64,000 nt of DNA, taken from Nicotiana tabacum. Taxonomy: Eukaryota; Streptophyta; Magnoliopsida; Solanales; Solanaceae. Location: the NCBI RefSeq assembly GCF_000715075.1, contig NC_134088.1, forward strand, positions 1,116,001 to 1,180,000, given 5' to 3'. Within the stretch, counting starts at the first letter, position 1. Every line of letters starts with the position of its first letter. Both the position numbers and the translations under genes were made by a program. Positions 57,139 to 64,000 of this stretch are shown one piece after another. Under the pieces are notes generated by a model. That model made no database searches and was not told the DNA's origin. It saw nothing but the letters and a program-made list of their open reading frames with translations.

Positions 57139-58023
57139 CGGGTGTAAATGGTTCGGTTCGGCTGGTTATTTTATAAAATTTGTATCATACTAATTTTTCG
57201 ATTATTCTATTATGTATAATTAAAATTAGACTTTTCGAAACCGTTCCAATCATGTCGGTTTCTCTTCGGTATCGGTACTGTTCGGTTAATTTTCAGTATT
57301 TTTTTAATATCATGTAAATTCACCAGTAGAAGTAGAATTGCAATAATATATGTTCTTTTATAGGACTTAGCAAAACTCTCTAGACATTTTTACTGTTTAA
57401 AGGGTGATGATTTTAAAAAAAAAGATGGCTAGAGTATAGATCCATCAACTATTCTACAACAGCGTAAAAGAAATCAAACAAAGGCAAATAAAATATTAAT
57501 CATACGAGTTGAAAGATATACCAAGCTGGGACGACTCAAGAATAAATTCTATAGAAGATTAAATATTCAAAAAGATAAATCTAAATTATATGAAAGGAAA
57601 TATATTCAATACATTGTAGTTTGCTACTCATAATCGCTAGAATACTTTGTGTCTTGCTAATAAAGATACTTGAAATAACTTAGTTTAAGTAGAAGTAGCA
57701 TAATAGGTTTTAGGAATTAGTATTTTGAGTTTAATTACTTGTTGGCTTGTAATAGTTTTCATAATTCCAAGGCTCAAAGAAAATTTAATGCATTATTATT
57801 TTAAACTTACTAAATAAATATATTTTCTACATATAAAATTTATTCGGCGCGGTTCGGTATTTTTTCGGTTTATTCTTATAAAATAAAAAACATACCCTAA
57901 TTATCGGTGCGATTATATATTTATATAAAAACCTACGATTTCTTAAAAAGAAACCTAAAAATCGGTTCGGTGCGGTACGGTTCGATCGATTTAGTCGATT
58001 TTCGAATATCCATTAACACCCCT
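57139..58023. mobile_element. Mutator-like MITE (885 bp)
   Basis: Ends CGGGTGTAAATGG and CCATTAACACCCCT, with GGTTCGGT-rich subterminal sequence as in the element at 35088. Exact 11-bp flanking duplication AGTAGGAGTTA at 57128-57138 and 58024-58034. Confidence 0.8.
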
Positions 58024-58034
58024 AGTAGGAGTTA

Positions 58035-59240
58035 CTTTTATTAATTGTTGCAATCTTTATAAATCCTTTAAATCATACAACAGCAGTTACGTTTATTAAT
58101 TGTTGCAACCATTATGCATCCTTTAAAATTGCAATCGTGCTAATTTATTTAATCAGAAACAAAAGAAAATGGCAAAAAATTGAGAAAAATATTTGATCTA
58201 GTGCCAAGTCACCTTTTGAATTCCCTTCTTTATATATATGCTAGTAAATTTATCCGCATTTCGTGATTTAGTAAAAAATATTATTGAATTTACAAATAGT
58301 TTTTCATAATACCCAATTATTAAATATGTTAAAATTAAAGTTTATATATTTTTGGATTGAAATTCCTAATCCATATTGTAAAACTTTAGTTGTAAATATA
58401 ACTCTAACTTTCTACTTTTGTGTAATCAATATATATAGGTACACTAATATTTTTTATTTTTCTTAAAATAAGGTAAAGTAAGAACGTAATTTGAAGAAAA
58501 TGTTTGCTTTAAACTACATCTTTTGGAATTTTTTTATCTTTATTTTTTCTTTCCTTTTCCCTTTATTTTACCTTTTTTTTTTCTTCTTTCCGCACTTCCG
58601 TTTCTTCTGCTCTAACTTTCTGGTCACCTTTCCTAACTAATCTAAATATTTAACTCTAAAAATAATACCTCAAAATCGTTAAATTATATAAGTAAAATTA
58701 CATAATTCTCAAAAATTATCTGCTCATTTTATTTAACCTATACCCATTTTTTAAATTTTTTTTAACTTGTACCCAATTCTTAAATAACTTCAGCCCCCTT
58801 TCTCCTCCTTCTTCTCCTCCTCCGTTTTCTTCTTCTTCTGAAATAAATAGCTAAAATATGCAAACAAGCAAATTGAAAGAAAGGAACTCCATCTCATCAC
58901 AGCTAGATGCCAACAAGGAGTTCTCTCTAATCAGATACCATATTACTCTATAAAACTTCAGTAAAGTTATCTAAACAAAATCAAAGTACAGAATATTGTG
59001 GAAAAGGATTGGGTAGCCAGCACGATCATTATACAATTTCTGTGTAAAACATAGCGCTTATTTTCTGGTTAATATTGTTTAGTCGTTGACGTGAAAACAA
59101 CGAAACAGAGAAATAATGCACTTGATTTACAAATAGTTAATTGCATTGTCAATACAGCAATTGAAAGAAATGATTGAATAGCTGTTGAAGGCTTCATCAA
59201 TTGGATCAATGGAGAGGAGCAAATCCAACGGCTTCATATA
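58035..59240. other. Intergenic, nothing recognised
   Basis: AT-rich sequence with a CT-rich run near 58800-58840. No gene with a known motif. Confidence 0.4.
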
Positions 59241-59252
59241 AGAGTTAATTTT

Positions 59253-59430
59253 ACCCAAGCTTCAGCTCTAGAGCTGAAGTTTCCCAGTCACAACACAGAA
59301 ACTTCAGCTCTAGAGCTGAAGTTCGCCAGTTACAAAACAAAAACTTCAGCTCTAGAGCTGAACTTCAGGCCCGGCTACTAGAATGTTGAAGTTTTGCGTG
59401 AGTGCCTTTGCTACTTCAGCCCCGTGTGCT
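59253..59430. repeat. Tandem array of a 24-bp perfect palindrome
   Basis: The half-site AACTTCAGCTCT followed by its own reverse complement forms a 24-bp perfect palindrome. Full or near-full copies stand at about 59257, 59300 and 59341, roughly 42 bp apart, with related spacers (CCCAGTCACAAC, GCCAGTTACAAA). Decayed copies continue to about 59430. Confidence 0.85.
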
Positions 59431-60838
59431 GAAGTTATGCGAAAAAAGCGGGTACGATTGCAAATTTTTTTTTTGCAAAGCGGGCACAAGTTAAAATACA
59501 ATACAAAAGCGGGTATAGAAATGCCCCCAAAATCACGTAAAAGGCCCACATTTTTTCCCACAAAGAAAAAAATAAGCAAGGAAAACGAAGAAATAAAATC
59601 AAGAACTTTAAATAAATATCTCAGGGACAAAACATTCAGTCATCATGATTTTCAAGTTTCATAGCAAGATAAAAGAAAGAAAAATTTATACAAACATTGA
59701 TGAGCTTCATAGCAATTCTCTAAGTAAAGTATGGTGAGCTTGTACGTACAAACATTGATACAAAGAACATGTCAAAAAGGGTTAAATTTAATACTCTTTC
59801 AATTTCCAGAAGAGATGTACAAAATTTAAATTTAACATTTAAATATATTATAAAAAAGACACATTAATGGGAAAAATCTTTTCATAGAAGATAAGATGGG
59901 AAAAGAAATGCTATTGATGATGAGAGTAATGCCTTACAAATAATTAAATAAGATATAAATATGATTAAATTGTACATGATGGTATTATTCAGGAGAACAA
60001 AAAGGTTGGTAGGGGATTTGATCCCCTAACCTTAGGCTATTGGAAATAAGAGACCAAAACCAGTGCACCATTTGGCCTCTTTTGACCATAGGTTCCATCA
60101 AATATATATATCTATTTTTGCCAAATTATGTACATCATATCTATACTTTAACCCGAGGACCACGGGTTCACGTGAACCATGTTTTACATGGTAGATCCGC
60201 CCCTGATTATCACTTACAAGAAGCAAATAATAACATAGTAGTATGGATAGATTGTATTGTTTTCGTTGTTTCATGATGTTATGCACCAATAATATGAAGA
60301 ATAAACTTTTAATATTATAAAGAAAAGAATACGGTACAAGGTAGAATTATTATATAAAGAGGTAGGATAAAGGATAAAATAGGATTATTTAATAATATGA
60401 AAGGGCAAGACGAGAGGAAAAAAATAAGGTGACGACACAACCACACTAAATCGGTCATTCCATAAATACTGTTTATCGAGAATTTTTTTTACTTCTTTTA
60501 ATTTTAAATATTGTTGAGAAAATTCCTGACTTCGTCACTAATGAGAAAATACTTTAAATATGTTTCTTTTGGTCACTAACAAACTACTTCTTTTTATAAA
60601 ATTGAGTATTTACTTTAAAAAAATTATTTAGGCCAAACAGACCTCAAAAAAATTCCACCCTTCTCAGTATATATGTTAAAACAAAAAATCTTTTTCTACT
60701 AAATTTTATTTTGTTCTTTCGTAAGAAGAGGCATAAAAGATGATGGCAAAATAATTAGGAATCACAACCTTTCACATAACAACTCTTGATTATGGGTCAG
60801 TCAACTTTAAAAGACATCTAATATATGGATTGAATATA
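59431..60838. other. Intergenic with a 5'-truncated hAT-type MITE
   Basis: About 59990-60205 matches the right two thirds of the MITE at 45604 (GGGATTTGATCCCC, CAGTGCACCATTT, ATCCGCCCCTG at the right end). Its left end is missing. The rest is unrecognised. Confidence 0.5.
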
Positions 60839-61010
60839 CAGTCAAACCTCTCTCTAGCAACCACGTTTGTTCCGATATTTTTTGACTGCTACAGTGAAGT
60901 GTTGTTATAGATAACATATATTATAACATAACATAAAAATCGATTCCGAAAAAAAAAATGACTTCTATAATGAATGGTTGATAGAGATGTTGTTATAGAG
61001 AGGTCTGACT
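60839..61010. mobile_element. MITE with AGTCAAACCTCTCT ends
   Basis: The left end CAGTCAAACCTCTCTCTAGC faces the right end TTATAGAGAGGTCTGACT, inverted repeats around 172 bp, with TA on both sides. Confidence 0.7.
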
Positions 61011-61475
61011 ATATTTTTTCGGGGTATTATAACTTTTAGCCCGCGCCAGAAACTATTTACATCTGGTAGCCGAAAAAAATGTATAAAAATTGTATACTTT
61101 TTGTATATAACATACAGACTGTATATATATATACAAAATACATAAATTTTATATATATTTTCGTCTATTATTTTTACAACGGCTATACTGTGTCATTTTT
61201 CATATTTTTCTGACTAAATGATATTTTAGCAAGCTAATTTATCTTTAACCTTATTATTATGGGACGTAATAGTTGGTTCTTTATTAGGATTTAGGTTCCT
61301 CCTCCATCACCACCATTATTAAAAAAAAAAATCCAAACATTTCTAAATTATTTAACTTTCACACACAAAGAAGTTCCCAAAAAAAAAAAAAAATTATCAG
61401 TGAACTGACCTAGGTTTACGTCCAAATTTTAGTGTTAATAAATATTCGACTTGGAACAAGAAGATTCTTTATCAG

Positions 61476-62167
61476 ATGACGAATTTAGAGCCATCTTCTT
61501 CAGCTACTTCTCCGATGGTGCTGCCACGGTCGCCGAGGCACTCATCATTCAGTGGCGGAGGCAGAATCTCCACGAAGGGAGTTCAAAAAAAAAAATTGTA
61601 GCTAGTGGGAATTGAATTCATGACCTTATGTAGATTTTGAACCCCCTTGATCACTAAACTACACTTTTGGATTGTGTTAAGGAGGTTCAAAACTTAATAT
61701 ATAGAGGTAAAAATCAGATTTTGCCTTATATATACAGTGTAATTTTTCGGCGAAAAGGGTTCGGGTGAACCCCTTGCGCCCCCCTAAATCCGCCCCTGTC
61801 ACCATTGCCGTACTTATTCTATGAATTAGCAGCTATTTTAGGGTTTATTGTTTTTGTGTTATTTGTTTCAGCAGGTGCGTATAGGAAAATTTCGAGGTAC
61901 CTTGAGAATAATGAAGGTGAAAATGGAGATGATATTGAAGCTGGAGAAGGGAATAATAATGATAATGGATCTGATGTGAAGGTTGCACTACCAGTTTTTG
62001 AAGAGAAGTTTTTGGTTATTATGGCTGGACAAATGAAGCCAACTTTTATTGCTACACCTATATCTAGTAGGGTTTCATCTTTTGGTAGCTGCAGTAGCGG
62101 TTGTACTACGAGCAGTGAGAGTAGTACAAAGAAATCGGAGGGAGAAGAGGATGAAGGGAAAAAATAA
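61476..62167 (+). pseudogene. GLUTAMINE DUMPER-like gene split by a MITE
   Basis: The ATG at 61476 opens MTNLEPSSSATSPMVLPRSP, which runs into a 249-bp MITE after 24 codons and meets TAG at 61599-61601. After the MITE and one copy of its 8-bp duplication the frame continues with LPYLFYELAAILGFIVFVLF, a single membrane helix, then an acidic stretch and EEKFLVIMAGQMKPTF. The VIMAG motif after one helix defines the plant GDU family, small single-span membrane proteins that alter amino-acid export (established knowledge). The stop is at 62165-62167; the same frame is open again for about 41 codons to 62292, so that stop may itself be a mutation. With the MITE spliced out of the DNA the two parts are in frame, so the MITE is the main lesion. 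Confidence 0.85.
61550..61798. mobile_element. hAT-type MITE inside the GDU-like gene
   Basis: Ends CAGTGGCGGAGGC and AAATCCGCCCCTG, 249 bp. Flanks TCATCATT (61542-61549) and TCACCATT (61799-61806) are the 8-bp target duplication with one mismatch. Confidence 0.92.
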
Positions 62168-62453
62168 GAAAATGGTGTCTCGAGTTTGAGTCCAGAAAAT
62201 GAAGAAAGTGCTTCTGACAAGGAGCATGTGCCCCCTTTAACGAACTCTACTAGGCGCAAATGCAAATTAATTGAGTCAGTAAATTCATCATAAAAGTGAA
62301 AATTGTTAGCATGGTGAGCCATGACATCATAACAACATAAATCAGGTCCTTTAATTAAATAAAAAAAGAGTAATTTACTTTTAAATTTTTGTATTTTCTT
62401 CTTTCTATGGGTATGGAATTAGGCATTGGGGCTTTGGAATGAAGCATGGGATT

Positions 62454-64000
62454 TGTAACGACCCGAATCGTCGTTTCCTGTATTTTCGTCCCGTATTCCC
62501 CGTTAAATGCTTATTCATGTTTCAATATGTGTACTTGGTGAATTTGAGTCAATTCAGATCGAGTTTGGTATGAATTGGGACAATTAGTCTCTTTAAGGAA
62601 GAATTAGTTTGGAAAAGTCAACCGGACGTTGACTTGTGAGTTAGAGGGTTCGGAATTGAATTTCGATGATTCGGTTAGTTTCGGGGGATGATTTAAGGCT
62701 TAGGAGCGCAATCGGAATTAATTTTGGAGGTCCGGTGAAGAAATTAGCTCATTTTGGCGAAGTTAGTATTTTGGCAATTTCCGGTTGATAGGTGAAATTT
62801 TGATCCGACGGTCGGAATGGAATTCCGAGAATTTCTGTAGCTTCGTTATATCATTTTGGACTTGTGTGCAAAATTTGAAGTCAATCGGACGTGATTTGAT
62901 AGGTTTCAGCATCGGAAATAGAAGTTGGAAATTCTAAAGTTCATAAAACTTGGATTGGAGGTTGATTCATGATTTTAGTGTTATTTGATGTGATTTGAGG
63001 CCTCGATCAAGTCCGTAATGTATTTTAGGACTGGTTGGTATTATTGGTCGGGGTCCCGGGGGCCTCGGGTGTGTTTCGGATGCCCAACGGGTCATTTTTT
63101 GAAGATTTTTGCTGTTTTGAGTATAAATGTAATGATCTAAAGGTTCATTTTTAGTTCTAGAGATCCAAATTTGATTTTGAGACTTCCAAAATTTAAATCA
63201 TGAATTATAGGACTGATCTGGAAAATTTGGTTTAATTTCATCAAGTCGCGATTGGGTTTTTGACGTGAAATGTGAGTTAATTGGTTAACGAGCGAAATGG
63301 GTATTGAACTAGGCAAACGAGCTCCGAATTGAGTTTCGATTGAAGTGTTGTGTTCGTATTATTATTTGTGACTCATAGGAACAAGAATCGTCTAATTCCG
63401 AGTTCGTATGATGGAGTTAGAGCCATTTTAGTGAAAAATGGTTGTGCTGCAAATTTCTTAAAAACTGTTGTATTTTCTGCAGCAGTGAACAGTACCCGCG
63501 GGTGAAAAGTAACCGCGCGGGTGAACAGTGAACAGTGATCCGTGAATAGTGAATAGTGATCCGTGAATAGTGTCGTGAACAGTAACCCCGTGAACAGTAC
63601 CGGACAGAATTTTAAGTTCGGGAGATTTTCCATTTTTAACGATTTGGAGCTCGGATAAGGCGATTTTTCGGGAGATTTTCGGAGAGAACAACGGGTTAAG
63701 TATTCTTAACTCAATTTTGGTTAGATTACTCGAATCTATTACAAGTTTTGGCATTTAATCCGTGAATTTAGCGGGAAAAGTTAGAAACCCTCTCGGATAG
63801 AATTGAGAATTTGAGGGTCGAAATGTTATGGGAATTTGATAATTTTGGTATGGTTAGACTCGTGGAGAGATAAGGAACCCGTTGATATAAAAAAATTTGA
63901 ATTTCGAGATGTGGGCCCGGGGCTCGGGTTTTTGCTAATTTCGAGATTTTTGGTATTTTTCGATTGTTTTGATTGGGCTTTATTCCCTTATCATATTATG
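62454..64000 (+). repeat. Large non-coding repeat D (TGTAACGACCC family), runs off the window
   Basis: Starts TGTAACGACCCGAATCGTCG about 290 bp after the GDU-like stop. Shares with A, B and C the blocks GGAATTCCGAGAATTT, GTGTGCAAAATTTGA, ACTTGTGAGTTAGAGG, GGAGCTCGG and GATGTGGGCCCGGGG. The 3' end lies beyond position 64000. Confidence 0.75.
63483..63603 (+). repeat. Array of GTGAACAGT words in repeat D
   Basis: About ten copies of GTGAACAGT, GTGAATAGT or GAACAGTGAT in 121 bp, mixed with ACCCGCGGGT and CCGCGCGG palindromes. It is followed by GATTTGGAGCTCGG, exactly as the CCGCAGATGCGG array is in repeat C. Confidence 0.85.

Noticed and set aside
63373..63754. Open frames of 86 and 98 codons on the minus strand in repeat D
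   Set aside because: They are translations of the GTGAACAGT array.

Overview
This is a plant nuclear window, AT-rich, with spliced genes and dense retroelements. The closest fit is the nightshade family, probably Nicotiana. The evidence for that is: many short retroposons ending in TTG repeats that resemble the tobacco TS SINE family; tRNA-derived SINEs resembling the Au family; hAT-type MITEs with CAGxGGCGGA ends; and a flavonoid glycosyltransferase close to the pollen flavonol 3-O-galactosyltransferase described in Petunia. The organism is inferred, not proven.

Layout. 1-6708: a decayed Ty3/Gypsy element of the Tat type on the minus strand (dual RNase H), its 3' LTR lying outside the window. 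6709-9710: MITEs, a SINE remnant and the region upstream of a UGT78-type glycosyltransferase gene (9711-11839, two exons, 452 residues, apparently intact). 14824-18647: MATE1, an eight-exon MATE/DTX transporter gene. 19635-24234: a decayed Ty1/Copia element on the plus strand. 24757-30579: two large non-coding repeats (A, B) of one high-copy family whose ends read TGTAACGACCC or TGTCACGACCC. 31017-39962: a second Copia element, minus strand, with a clean 5-bp target duplication; it carries a MITE with a 291-bp tandem duplication in gag and a third large non-coding repeat (C) in its leader. 41046-53383: three more MATE genes. MATE2 and MATE3 are on the plus strand and MATE4 is inverted and tail-to-tail with MATE3. 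53384-61475: MITEs, palindrome arrays and SINE remnants with no gene that I can support. 61476-62167: a GLUTAMINE DUMPER-like gene split by a hAT MITE. 62454-64000: a fourth large repeat (D), cut by the window end.

Genes together. The four MATE genes have the same eight-exon structure with almost identical exon lengths, so they are tandem and inverted duplicates. MATE1 and MATE2 look translatable end to end. In MATE2 a SINE now supplies the C-terminal residues and the stop codon. MATE3 and MATE4 share one extra base at the end of exon 3, which breaks the standard splicing frame. MATE4 has also lost its ATG and intron 4, and has SINEs inside exons 2 and 5. The glycosyltransferase probably adds galactose to flavonols. 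A link between it and the neighbouring MATE transporters is possible but rests only on adjacency.

The least familiar signal is in the large TGTMACGACCC repeats. Members B, C and D each carry, at the equivalent site, an array of about ten short near-palindromic words. The flanks are homologous but the word differs completely from member to member.
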